Source of the DNA: an uncultured bacterium
Lineage (GTDB): Bacteria > Actinomycetota > Coriobacteriia > Coriobacteriales > Atopobiaceae
DNA length: 64,000 nucleotides
Assembly (NCBI GenBank): GCA_905214865.1
Contig: CAJMNO010000001.1
Location: forward strand, 137,655-201,654
Reading direction: 5' to 3'
The position numbers and the translations under genes were made by a program. The notes under the pieces are model-generated. The model ran no database searches. It saw nothing but the letters and a program-made list of their open reading frames with translations, and had not been told where the DNA came from. Numbering within the stretch: position 1 is the stretch's first letter; the number at the start of each line of letters is the position of its first letter. Positions 42,575 to 52,464 of this stretch are shown here, in pieces.

Positions 42575-44080
42575 ATGCGCAGGTATGCGACTCCCGACGG
42601 CCCGTTTGAGCGACCGTCCTCCCGCCGCGACGACGCAATGCGCGCCCCCGTGGTCCTGATGGTCTCGGGTGGTGCAGACTCCACGGCGCTCCTCGTGCTC
42701 GCCGCCACGTCCGAGCTGGACATCGACGACGGGCGCGGCGTCGCCCGAATCGCCCGGGAGCGCCTCCACGTGCTGCACGTGAACCACCAGCTGAGGGGGC
42801 TGGACGCCCGGGAGGACGAGGAGTTCGTGCGCGACCTCTCCGGTCGCTTTGGCATCCCGTGCGACGTGGTGAGCGTGGACGTGCGCGCGCTGGCGGGCGA
42901 GGCGGACGGAAACGTCGAGAACGCCGGCCGCGAGGTGCGGTACAGGGCCGCCAACCGGCTGGCGAACAAGCTCTCGGAGGAGTTTGGCACGCCCCGCTCC
43001 GCCGCCCGCATCCTCACGGCGCACACGGCCAACGACCGCGCCGAGACCTTCTTCATGAACGCCATCAGGGGCAGCGGGCCCTCGGGCCTCTCGTCCATAC
43101 CGCGCCGCCGCAACCGCATCGTGCGGCCCCTGCTCGATCGCACGCACGAGGAGTTGTGCGACCTCCTGCGCATGCGCGGAATCGTGTGGCGCGAGGACGA
43201 CACCAACGGTGACACGCGCTACCTGCGCGCCTACGTGCGCCACGAGGTCATGCCCGTGGTGGAGAGGCGCAACCCGCGCGTCGTGGCGAGCCTCACGGCA
43301 ACCTGCGACATCCTGGGCGACGAGGACTCGTACATGACCCAGGTGGCCACGCGGACGTTCCGCGACCTGGTGAGGCGCTCCTCCGACGGCATGGTGGCGC
43401 TCGACGCGGCACGGCTTGGTGCCTGCGACGTGGCAATCGCCCGGCGCGTGGTGCGCATGGCGATACTGGGGATCTGCCCGGGCGCGCGCCTCGAGGCCCG
43501 GCACGTGGCGCAGGTCCTCTCGCTGGTGGCGAGGGGCAGCGGCTCGGCGAGCACACCCATGGGCTGCGACGCTCGGGTCGAGTACGGCCTCCTGTTCCTC
43601 CGCACGGCCGCTCCCGCCGGCTCGGTCGGCCCCGCGTGGCTCGAGATCCCCGGTCGCCTGGAGCTGGGGGATGGCCGTGCCGTCGTCGCCCGCCTCGCCC
43701 AGGTTCCCGCCGGCTCCAAGGCCCCGGACGTCGCCCGTGCCCACTCCCGCGAGTGGGGCCGGGCCTCGGTGATGCTCGACGCCGCCTCCTGCGGCGTGGA
43801 CCCGGTCCACGGCGGGCACCTGTGGGTCGACGCCCCCGCCCCCGGCGACGTCCTGCGTCCCCTCGGGATGCACGGTCAGTCCAAGAAGCTCTCGGACCTC
43901 CTCAACGAGGCGCGCATCCCCGCGGCGGAGAGGGGCGCCGTTCCCGTGCTCCGCACCTCTCCCACCGGCAGGGTGGTATGGGTTGCGGGGGTCCGCCCGG
44001 ACGAGGGGGCGCGCTGCACCCCGGACACCCGCACCGTCGTGGAGCTCACGCTGCTGGAGCGGCAGGACCCACGTCCGTAG
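42575..44080 (+). CDS. tilS: tRNA(Ile)-lysidine synthetase
   Basis: Converts C34 of tRNA-Ile(CAU) to lysidine. The PP-loop is SGGADSTALL; downstream motifs include HVNHQLRG, ENAGREVRYRA and TAHTANDRAETF. About 150 residues after the N-type domain are less conserved, and the C-terminal tRNA-binding part reads VLRPLGMHGQSKKLSDLL. ATG 42575 is preferred (501 residues), eight bases after AGAGGTGA; GTG 42563 and 42572 are in-frame alternatives. It opens the tilS-hpt-ftsH cluster conserved in Gram-positives. Confidence 0.93.
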   Translation: MRRYATPDGPFERPSSRRDDAMRAPVVLMVSGGADSTALLVLAATSELDIDDGRGVARIARERLHVLHVNHQLRGLDAREDEEFVRDLSGRFGIPCDVVSVDVRALAGEADGNVENAGREVRYRAANRLANKLSEEFGTPRSAARILTAHTANDRAETFFMNAIRGSGPSGLSSIPRRRNRIVRPLLDRTHEELCDLLRMRGIVWREDDTNGDTRYLRAYVRHEVMPVVERRNPRVVASLTATCDILGDEDSYMTQVATRTFRDLVRRSSDGMVALDAARLGACDVAIARRVVRMAILGICPGARLEARHVAQVLSLVARGSGSASTPMGCDARVEYGLLFLRTAAPAGSVGPAWLEIPGRLELGDGRAVVARLAQVPAGSKAPDVARAHSREWGRASVMLDAASCGVDPVHGGHLWVDAPAPGDVLRPLGMHGQSKKLSDLLNEARIPAAERGAVPVLRTSPTGRVVWVAGVRPDEGARCTPDTRTVVELTLLERQDPRP

Positions 44081-44230
44081 CGCCGGTGAACACTGCGGGT
44101 GAAGGTTGCCGCCCCTGGGGGTTTGCGCACTTGGGGCGTAGTACCATGGCATAGCATGTCGCCCCGAGCTCGCGTCCAGAGGCAGCCGCGGGGCGCGCGA
44201 CGGCAACGCAGAGGAGAAGGGGCAACGCTC

Positions 44231-44785
44231 ATGGCTCAGGAGATCAACGAGGACGTTTCCGAGGTCATTCTGTCCGAGGACGACATCAAGGGAATCGTGT
44301 CGCGGCTTGGCGCAGAGATCTCGAGGGACTACGCCGGCAAGAACCCGCTCATCGTGGCGGTGCTGCGCGGCGCCTTCGTCTTCACGGCGGACCTCCTGCG
44401 CGCCATCACGGTGCCCTGCGAGGTGGACTTCATGGCCGTGTCGAGCTACGGCGACGGCGTCAAGAGCTCGGGCGTGGTGCGCATCCTCAAGGACCTCAGC
44501 ACCAAGATCGAGGGACGTGACGTCATCATCGCGGAGGACATCCTCGACTCCGGCCTCACGCTGAGCTACCTGGTCGACATGCTGCGCGGTCGCGGTCCCC
44601 GCTCCGTCAAGGTGTGCGCCTTCTCGCTCAAGGACATCCCCAACCACACCCCCGCCATCAAGCCGGACTACCTGGGGACCCACGTGCCCGACGAGTTCAT
44701 CGTGGGCTACGGCCTCGACTACGCCGAGCACTATCGCAACCTGCCCTACGTGGGCATCCTCAAGCCCGAGGTCTATTCGAGGTAG
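44231..44785 (+). CDS. hpt: Hypoxanthine phosphoribosyltransferase
   Basis: Salvages hypoxanthine/guanine with PRPP. ATG 44231 follows GAGGAGAAGGGG; 184 residues. The PRPP-binding loop is VIIAEDILDSGLTLSYL (usual EDIIDTG), the early LRGAFVFTADL and DFMAVSSYG segments are typical, and PDEFIVGYGLDYAEHYRNLP closes the enzyme. It lies between tilS and ftsH, the standard order of this cluster. Confidence 0.95.
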   Translation: MAQEINEDVSEVILSEDDIKGIVSRLGAEISRDYAGKNPLIVAVLRGAFVFTADLLRAITVPCEVDFMAVSSYGDGVKSSGVVRILKDLSTKIEGRDVIIAEDILDSGLTLSYLVDMLRGRGPRSVKVCAFSLKDIPNHTPAIKPDYLGTHVPDEFIVGYGLDYAEHYRNLPYVGILKPEVYSR

Positions 44786-44822
44786 CGACCTCGCACGGGC
44801 CCGTCACGCAAGGAGCTGTTTC

Positions 44823-46742
<1,920 letters not shown>

Positions 46743-46837
46743 CCACGTTCCTCTCGCCCGAAGCCTGGGTGATGGTAGCTTCCGCCTGCCGGGGATGGGC
46801 CGCTGGGTCCGTCCCCGGTTTCGTTTTGCGCACGCGC

Positions 46838-46867
46838 GTGACGGCACGTGGCGCGCGAACCTACAAT
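46838..46867 (+). promoter_or_regulatory. Candidate promoter of the 46922 aminotransferase gene
   Basis: GTGACG (46838-46843), 18 bases, TACAAT (46862-46867). It lies 55 bases before the start codon, after the end of ftsH. Confidence 0.4.
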
Positions 46868-46921
46868 TGCCCCACGGCAGTCTGACCGCAACGACCAACC
46901 GGGGGAGAGGGGAGACCCTTC

Positions 46922-48106
46922 ATGTCCATAAACCAGCAGAGCTACGCCTATGGCGCGCAGAAGTCGAGCATCCGCGAGATCGCGGCGTACGGGGCGCGGC
47001 GCAAGGCGCAGATCGGCGCCCAGAACGTGTTTGACTTCTCGCTGGGCAACCCCTCCGTCCCCGCACCGGAGGAGGTCCGCGAGTCCATCCAGCGGAACCT
47101 CTCCCTCCCCCCGACCGAGCTCCATGGGTACACCCCCGCGGCGGGCTACCCGGCAACGCGCAAGGCGGTCGCGGACTCCCTCAACCGTCGCTTTAGCACG
47201 TCGTACGGGCCCGACGAGCTCTACATGACCTGCGGCGCCGCGGCGTCCATCAACATCGTCCTCAACGCGGTGGTCAACCCCGGGGACGAGGTCATCGTGA
47301 TCTCCCCGTACTTTCCCGAGTACCGGGTGTGGATCGAGAGCGCGGGGGCGACCTGCGTCGAGGTGCCCGCCGACCCCACGACCTTTCAGATCGATCCCGA
47401 CGCGATCGGAAGGGCGGTGGGCGAGAAGACCAAGGCCCTGATCGTCAACTCGCCCAACAACCCGGTGGGCTCGGTCTACTCGCGGCAGAACCTCAACGAC
47501 CTCGCCGCCGTCCTGCGCGACCGCGAGGCGGCCCTGGGCACGAGCGTGTACCTGATCGCGGACGAGCCCTACCGCGAGATCACCTATGGCGCGGAGGTGC
47601 CCTGGGTCCCCGACGTGTACGACCGCACGCTGGTGTGCTACAGCTACTCAAAGTCGCTCAGCCTCCCCGGCGAGCGCATTGGCTGGGTCCTGGTGCCCAC
47701 CACCAACCCGGACCACGACGAGCTTCTCCCCGCCGTCGCCGGCTCGGGTCGCAAGCTCGGCTTTGTGTGTGCGCCCTCGCTGTTCCAGCGCGTGGTCGCG
47801 GACTGCGTGGACGTGCCGAGCAACGTGGGGGCCTACGCCAGCAACCGGGAGGCGCTCACGAGCGGCCTCTCGAGGCTGGGCTACGAGTACATCGAGCCGC
47901 AGGGCGCCTTCTACCTGTGGGTCAAGGCGCTCGAGCCCGATGCCAACGCGTTCTTCCTCAAGGCACGCGAGCAGGAGCTTCTCCCCGTGCCCTCCGACAG
48001 CTTTGGCTGCACGGGATGGGTCCGCGTGGGGTACTGCGTGAGCCACGAGACCATCGTGGGCTCCATGCCCGCGTGGGAGCGCCTTGCGGGGGAGTACGCG
48101 CGCTAG
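46922..48106 (+). CDS. Pyridoxal-phosphate aminotransferase class I/II
   Basis: A 394-residue fold-type I enzyme with GGGGAGAGGGGAG before the ATG. NVFDFSLGNPSVPAPEEV, VNSPNNPVGSVYS, LIADEPYREITY and the PLP lysine motif YSYSKSLSLPGERIGW place it among the aspartate/alanine-type aminotransferases. The amino donor cannot be read from sequence. It stands between ftsH and a PHP-domain gene, both on the same strand, without an informative partner. Confidence 0.87.
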   Translation: MSINQQSYAYGAQKSSIREIAAYGARRKAQIGAQNVFDFSLGNPSVPAPEEVRESIQRNLSLPPTELHGYTPAAGYPATRKAVADSLNRRFSTSYGPDELYMTCGAAASINIVLNAVVNPGDEVIVISPYFPEYRVWIESAGATCVEVPADPTTFQIDPDAIGRAVGEKTKALIVNSPNNPVGSVYSRQNLNDLAAVLRDREAALGTSVYLIADEPYREITYGAEVPWVPDVYDRTLVCYSYSKSLSLPGERIGWVLVPTTNPDHDELLPAVAGSGRKLGFVCAPSLFQRVVADCVDVPSNVGAYASNREALTSGLSRLGYEYIEPQGAFYLWVKALEPDANAFFLKAREQELLPVPSDSFGCTGWVRVGYCVSHETIVGSMPAWERLAGEYAR

Positions 48107-48175
48107 GCGTGCCGTGCCGGCAAGGTGCGACAATGGCTTCTGGCCTACCGTCTGACCTTTGGAGGGAGAGCGAAC

Positions 48176-49009
48176 GTGCTCCGCAACGCCTGCGACATCC
48201 ACACCCACACCATCTACTCCCGCCACGCCTACTCCACGATCGAGGAGAACGTGCGCGCCGCCGCCGAGCTGAGGCTCGAGCTGCTGGGATGCACGGAGCA
48301 CTTCTCGTCGATGCTCCATCCCCCCGTCGCCACCGAGGACGGCCGACTTGCGTGTGACACGCGAGACTACCAGTACTTCTACAACTTTGGCTGCTGGCCG
48401 AGGGTGTGGCACGGCGTGAGGCTGCTCCATGGCTGCGAGGCGGACATCGTCGACCTCGAGGGCAACCTCTTTGGCCACGACGTCGTGGTCGACGAGGGCA
48501 TCACGGGAGATGCCGAGTCGCCCGCAACGCTCAAGGACCGGGTGTTCTCGCGCTGCGACTACGTCATCGCCAGCGTGCACGGCAGGGACTTCGCGCGCGG
48601 GGCGGACCTGTCCGCCACCACCAAGATGTACCTCTCCGCGCTCCAGGACCCCAAGGTGCTGGTGCTGGGCCACCCGGTGCGCGGCAGGGTCCCCTTCGAG
48701 CACAGGGAGGTCGTGAGGGCGGCCAGGGACCTCCACAAGCTCATCGGGATCAACGCGCACAGCCTCGACGCCGTCATCGGGCGCAAGGACACCATCGACG
48801 GCTGCCAGGCGCTCGCCGAGCTGTGCGCCGAGGAGGGCTGCAAGATCGTGGTGAGCAGCGACGCCCACATCAGCTGCGGCGTGGGTGGGTTCGACCCCGC
48901 CCTCAGGATGCTCGAGCGCATCCACTTCCCCCAGGCGCTTATCGCCACGCGTGATGCCGAGAGCTTCCTGCGGGCGATGCGCGAGGGTGTTGGCACCACG
49001 ATCGAGTAG
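48176..49009 (+). CDS. PHP-domain phosphatase, YcdX-like
   Basis: GTG 48176 follows GGAGGGA by about eight bases and opens LRNACDIHTHTIYSRHAYST; 277 residues. PHP metal ligands are visible in DIHTHT, CTEHF, HGCEADI, SVHGRDF, LGHPVRG, INAHS and SSDAHISCGVG. Family members hydrolyse small phosphate esters with a trinuclear metal site; some act in DNA repair. Its 3' end converges on exonuclease III across a terminator. Confidence 0.85.
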   Translation: MLRNACDIHTHTIYSRHAYSTIEENVRAAAELRLELLGCTEHFSSMLHPPVATEDGRLACDTRDYQYFYNFGCWPRVWHGVRLLHGCEADIVDLEGNLFGHDVVVDEGITGDAESPATLKDRVFSRCDYVIASVHGRDFARGADLSATTKMYLSALQDPKVLVLGHPVRGRVPFEHREVVRAARDLHKLIGINAHSLDAVIGRKDTIDGCQALAELCAEEGCKIVVSSDAHISCGVGGFDPALRMLERIHFPQALIATRDAESFLRAMREGVGTTIE

Positions 49010-49042
49010 CCTGGTCGCCTCGGGGCGGATGCCGTGATGCCA

Positions 49043-49083
49043 GGGGAGAGACGCCCCGACACCGGGGCGCCGAGCCTCTCCCC
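49043..49083. terminator. Bidirectional terminator between the PHP and exoA genes
   Basis: GGGGAGAG (49043-49050) pairs with CTCTCCCC (49076-49083) around an inner GCCCCG/CGGGGC stem (49053-49058 with 49063-49068). It touches the stop codon of the minus-strand gene. Confidence 0.75.
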
Positions 49084-49862
49084 TAGATCGCGAGCGTGAG
49101 CTCCACGGGGCAGTGGTCGCTTCCGTAGACGTCGCTCAGGATGCGGGCGTCCCTGACCCTGTCCGCGATGCGGTCGCTCACCAGGAAGTAGTCGATGCGC
49201 CAGCCCGTGTTCCGCTCGCGAGAGCGCATGCGGTAGCTCCACCAGCTGTAGGCCCCCTCGAGGGTGGGGTGCAGGGCGCGGAAGGTGTCTGTGAGGCCGG
49301 AGTCGAGCAGCTTGGTGAAGCTCTCGCGCTCCTGGTCGCTGAAGCCGGCGTTCTCGTGGTTGGTGTCGGGGTTCTTGAGGTCGATCTCCTCGTGGGCGAC
49401 GTTGAAGTCGCCGCAGGTCACCACGGGCTTGTCCTGCGAGAGCTCCGACAGGAAGTCGCGGAAGCGCTCGTCCCACACCATGCGCTCGTCCAGGCGCAGC
49501 AGTCCCTGCTTGGAGTTGGGCGTGTACACGTCCACAAACCACATGGAGGGGAACTCCAGCGCGCAGACGCGGCCCTCGTCGTCCGCGACCGGGGAGCCAA
49601 TCTGGCGAATCACCTGCAGCGGCTCCTCGCGGCTGAAGACGGCGGTTCCCGAATAGCCCTTTCGCTCGGCGTAGCTCCACGTCTGCACGTAGCCGGGGAG
49701 GTCCAGGCTCACCTGGCCCTCCTGCAGCTTGGTCTCTTGTATCGCGAAGACGTCCGCGTCACACTGTCCAAAGATCTCGGTGAAGCTCGGCTCCTTCTTG
49801 AGCACGGCCCTGAGGCCGTTCACGTTCCACGAGACGAGGCGCAGCTCGCGTTCCTCTGCCAT
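49083..49862 (-). CDS. Exodeoxyribonuclease III / AP endonuclease
   Basis: A base-excision repair enzyme. Start at 49862, with AAAGGA six bases upstream; 259 residues. Motifs are complete: SWNVNGLRA, AIQETKLQ (catalytic Glu), YTPNSKQGLLRLD, CGDFNVAHEEIDL (D-x-N), WRIDYFLVSD and GSDHCPVEL (terminal D-H). It resembles ExoA of Bacillus and XthA. The patatin gene lies upstream on the same strand, 64 bases away. Confidence 0.95.
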   Translation of the reverse strand: MAEERELRLVSWNVNGLRAVLKKEPSFTEIFGQCDADVFAIQETKLQEGQVSLDLPGYVQTWSYAERKGYSGTAVFSREEPLQVIRQIGSPVADDEGRVCALEFPSMWFVDVYTPNSKQGLLRLDERMVWDERFRDFLSELSQDKPVVTCGDFNVAHEEIDLKNPDTNHENAGFSDQERESFTKLLDSGLTDTFRALHPTLEGAYSWWSYRMRSRERNTGWRIDYFLVSDRIADRVRDARILSDVYGSDHCPVELTLAI

Positions 49863-49926
49863 GTCGGTCCTTTCGCTCGGCGCAGTCCGAGGGGATTGTC
49901 GCATACGCCGCGGCAGTGGTCGGGCC

Positions 49927-50922
49927 TCACTGCGAGATCGTGATGTAGCCCTCGTCCTCCGCCTCGACCTCGCGAAGGACCTTGGGGTCGGGCTTGGGCC
50001 CCGCGTCGGGCGCCCCAAAGAGGAACTCCCTCCACCGCGGCAGCTCGCGCATGCCCTGTGCGTGGCCATGGTCGTACGCCTCGTGCAGCTTGCGGGTGTC
50101 GGTGGTCCCGCTCGTGAGTGGCATCTCGTCCGGATAGACGATGTAGGCCCTGCCCTCGCGCGCGAGCTCCTCCAGGCGGGTCAGCTCCACGTTGTAGCGC
50201 TCCCAGCGGGTCAGGAGGGCGTTTCTCACATAGGGGTTGCCCTTCGAGACTGCCAGCAGCATGCGCCTCTCGGCGCCCGTGGGTGGGAGCTTGCGGTAGC
50301 CTCGCGGCCTGGTCGCCACAAAGAAGAACCGCCTGTATCCCGCGTCCTCCGCAAGGTGGAGGGGGATTCCCGCGCCCTGTCCCAGGCCGCCGTCGTACAT
50401 CACGTGCCCGTCGATCTGTATGGGCTTCATCATGCCGGGGAGGGTCGAGCTGGCGCGGACCGCGTGCATCATGGACTCCATGTCGGGCATGTCGTCCTTG
50501 GTGAACGTGACCGAGCGCCCCGTGTCGCTCTCAAACGACTGGACCGCAGCCTGCGCCGGGTTGGCGTGGAAGGTCTCCCAGTCAAAGGGCATGAAGCCGT
50601 CCTCCACGCATCCCTCGTACAGGTAATCGGCGTTGAAGTAGCGGTCGCCCCGCAGCATCGATCCCAGGCCGTTGATCTGGATGCCCTTGGGCCTCTCCCC
50701 CAGGAAGGCGAACCGAGTGCGCCAGAGGTCGCGCGAGAGGTAATCCACGGTGTGGCTGGCTCCGGCGCTGATGCCGCAGACAAAGTCGAAGTAGATGCCC
50801 TGCTCCAGGAGGACGCGGGCGAACCCCGCCGTGTAGGCGGCACGATAGCCGCCGCCCTCGAAGACGAGGGCGCAGTCGGTGACGTTGCTCGCAAGGGGCT
50901 GGGCCTTGGGTTGCTGGGTCAT
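49927..50922 (-). CDS. Patatin-like phospholipase
   Basis: Start at 50922 behind GGGAGGTG; 331 residues. The oxyanion hole is FEGGGYRAAYTAG, the nucleophile is Ser in GISAGAS (GxSxG), and the catalytic Asp in YDGGLGQG (DGG). This is the bacterial YjjU-like patatin group, presumed to be cytoplasmic lipid acyl hydrolases of unknown substrate. No signal peptide is seen. It is divergent from the sirtuin gene, with starts about 60 bases apart. Confidence 0.9.
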   Translation of the reverse strand: MTQQPKAQPLASNVTDCALVFEGGGYRAAYTAGFARVLLEQGIYFDFVCGISAGASHTVDYLSRDLWRTRFAFLGERPKGIQINGLGSMLRGDRYFNADYLYEGCVEDGFMPFDWETFHANPAQAAVQSFESDTGRSVTFTKDDMPDMESMMHAVRASSTLPGMMKPIQIDGHVMYDGGLGQGAGIPLHLAEDAGYRRFFFVATRPRGYRKLPPTGAERRMLLAVSKGNPYVRNALLTRWERYNVELTRLEELAREGRAYIVYPDEMPLTSGTTDTRKLHEAYDHGHAQGMRELPRWREFLFGAPDAGPKPDPKVLREVEAEDEGYITISQ

Positions 50923-50983
50923 GTGCGCCGCACCTCCCGGTGATAGAGTTGGTCCAGGCAAGCCAGTGGAACGGGAGGCCATC

Positions 50984-51724
50984 ATGGCGAAGACGATCAC
51001 AGACCCCAGCGAGGCGGCCCAGGAGCTCAAGAGTCATGTCGAGCGCGCCAAGAGCGTCGTGTTCTTTGGAGGCGCTGGCGTTTCCACTGCCAGTGGTATT
51101 CCCGATTTCCGGAGTCCTAACGGGCTCTATCACCAGCGTGGCTACAAATATCCGCCCGAGACCATGCTGAGCCACAGCTTCTACGAGTCGCACATGGAGG
51201 AGTTCTACGACTTCTACCGCCACGTCATGTGCGTCCCCAACGCGCGGCCCAACCAGGCGCATCGCAAGCTCGCCGAGCTCGAGGCCGAGGGAAGGCTCAC
51301 GGCGGTCATCACGCAGAACATCGACGGGCTGCACCAGGCGGCGGGCTCCAAGAACGTCATCGAGCTGCACGGCTCCACGCATCGCAACATATGCCGCCGT
51401 TGCGGCGAGGTGTACTCGCAGGAGTGGATCCTTGCGACCGACGGGATCCCCCACTGCGAGAAGTGCGGGGGCGTGGTGAAGCCCGACGTGGTGCTGTACG
51501 AGGAGGCGCTGGACCAGGGCAACATCAGCCGGGCCGTCCGCGCCATCGAGCGGTGCGACATGCTCATCATCGGCGGGACGTCGCTCGTTGTGTACCCCGC
51601 CGCTGGTCTCGTCCAGTACTTCCGCGGCAACGACCTCGTCATCTGCAACCTTGAGCCCACGCCGCAGGATGGCATGGCCGACCTCGTGTGCGCGTGCGAC
51701 ATCGCGAGGGCGTTCGAGTTCTGA
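50984..51724 (+). CDS. Sir2-type NAD-dependent protein deacylase
   Basis: Removes acyl groups from lysines using NAD. ATG 50984 follows GGGAGG by five bases; 246 residues. GAGVSTASGIPDFR, TQNIDGLH with the catalytic His in VIELHGST, two Cys pairs of a structural zinc (CRRC and CEKC) and VKPDVVLYEE fit bacterial class U/III sirtuins. It is followed by a long gene-free repeat region, so no operon partner is visible. Confidence 0.95.
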   Translation: MAKTITDPSEAAQELKSHVERAKSVVFFGGAGVSTASGIPDFRSPNGLYHQRGYKYPPETMLSHSFYESHMEEFYDFYRHVMCVPNARPNQAHRKLAELEAEGRLTAVITQNIDGLHQAAGSKNVIELHGSTHRNICRRCGEVYSQEWILATDGIPHCEKCGGVVKPDVVLYEEALDQGNISRAVRAIERCDMLIIGGTSLVVYPAAGLVQYFRGNDLVICNLEPTPQDGMADLVCACDIARAFEF

Positions 51725-52464
51725 CGTCCCCTCGGGACGCCGGCCGAGCCCCTCTCCGGCAGTCCGATTGGCAGGGAACTCCCCAGGCGAGCGCTCATGT
51801 CGGGCTCCCGCCGCCAGGGTGGTCGCTCGCCCGGGCGTCATCCCAGGTGGGCTCCAGCCAACCCCTGGACCGTGGCGGCAAACCCCTGGCGTGAGCACTC
51901 ACATCGGGAATCCCTTGCCATTGGACCCCGTCCCGGGCCCCGGATGGCAGCAAGCTCCCGACGTGAGTGCTCATTAGTGGCGTCTGCCGCCAGCGTTGGG
52001 GCGCCTGGGGCAGGCCCCGGCCCTCCCGCCTGCACCGATGTGGGGCGGCACCCCTCCCTTCGCCAGATGGGTGGGCCGCGAAAGTGCTCACATCGGGCTT
52101 CCGCCGCCATGGTTGTAAAACCGATGCGTCAGGAGTCGCTTTCGGCGGGGGAGAATGCCGTGGCGACGGGGCGGGCGCCGCTTCGCCCGATCGTGCGGTC
52201 GGGGGAAGCGAAGCGTCGTGCCTCTCCCCTTCACGGGCATCTTTCCTCCTAGTCCCTGTTCTCCGCGCGATCAGAGCGGGAACCGGAGCCACAAAGCGCG
52301 GTGCGCAGTGGTACCGCCCGCGCCCCCTTCGGCGGAGTCGTTGCCCGGGGCTGCCACACGCCCGGGGCGCCGCGTGGGTGCGCCGGCTCCCAAAGCGACT
52401 ACAATTGTGAAGACTATCTCGGGGCGCCGCGAGCGCCCCGCTCACTTTGGGGGAGGCACGACCC
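51725..52464 (+). other. 740-bp gene-free region with repeats and folP upstream signals
   Basis: No convincing gene is seen; short open frames here are repetitive and lack ribosome binding sites. The first 400 bases hold the palindromic repeats (separate entry). Nearer folP there is TGGTACCGCC (about 52309-52318), a possible -10 TACAAT (52400-52405), and a CGGGGCGC/GCGCCCCG hairpin (52420-52440) just before the GGGGGAGG ribosome binding site. Confidence 0.6.
51790..52115. repeat. Cluster of imperfect palindromic repeats, GTGCTCAC core
   Basis: Forward arms of about 31-34 bases start at 51790, 51894, 51966 and 52083: roughly AGTGCTCACATCGGG, four to six variable bases, GCCGCCA, then about GGTTG. 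Inverted arms end at about 51899 and 51971, so two units are back-to-back around GTGAGCACTCAC and GTGAGTGCTCAT. Copies are degenerate (the third forward arm has lost ATCGGG). Confidence 0.75.

Noticed and set aside
41630..44731. Very long minus-strand open frame (over 1000 codons) through tilS
   Set aside because: Only its last 275 codons (the MBL protein) have family motifs and a ribosome binding site; the rest is antisense to tilS and kept open by GC-rich codon positions.
51797..52252. Open frames in the 51.8-52.4 kb region
   Set aside because: They are built from the palindromic repeats, lack ribosome binding sites, and occur in several overlapping frames on both strands.
52260..52440. 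T-box riboswitch before folPK, from TGGTACCGCC at about 52309
   Set aside because: The core resembles the T-box bulge, but I see no Stem I, specifier loop or antiterminator pairing, and folate genes are not usual targets. An Infernal search with RF00230 over 52130-52464 would settle it; a significant hit would overturn this.
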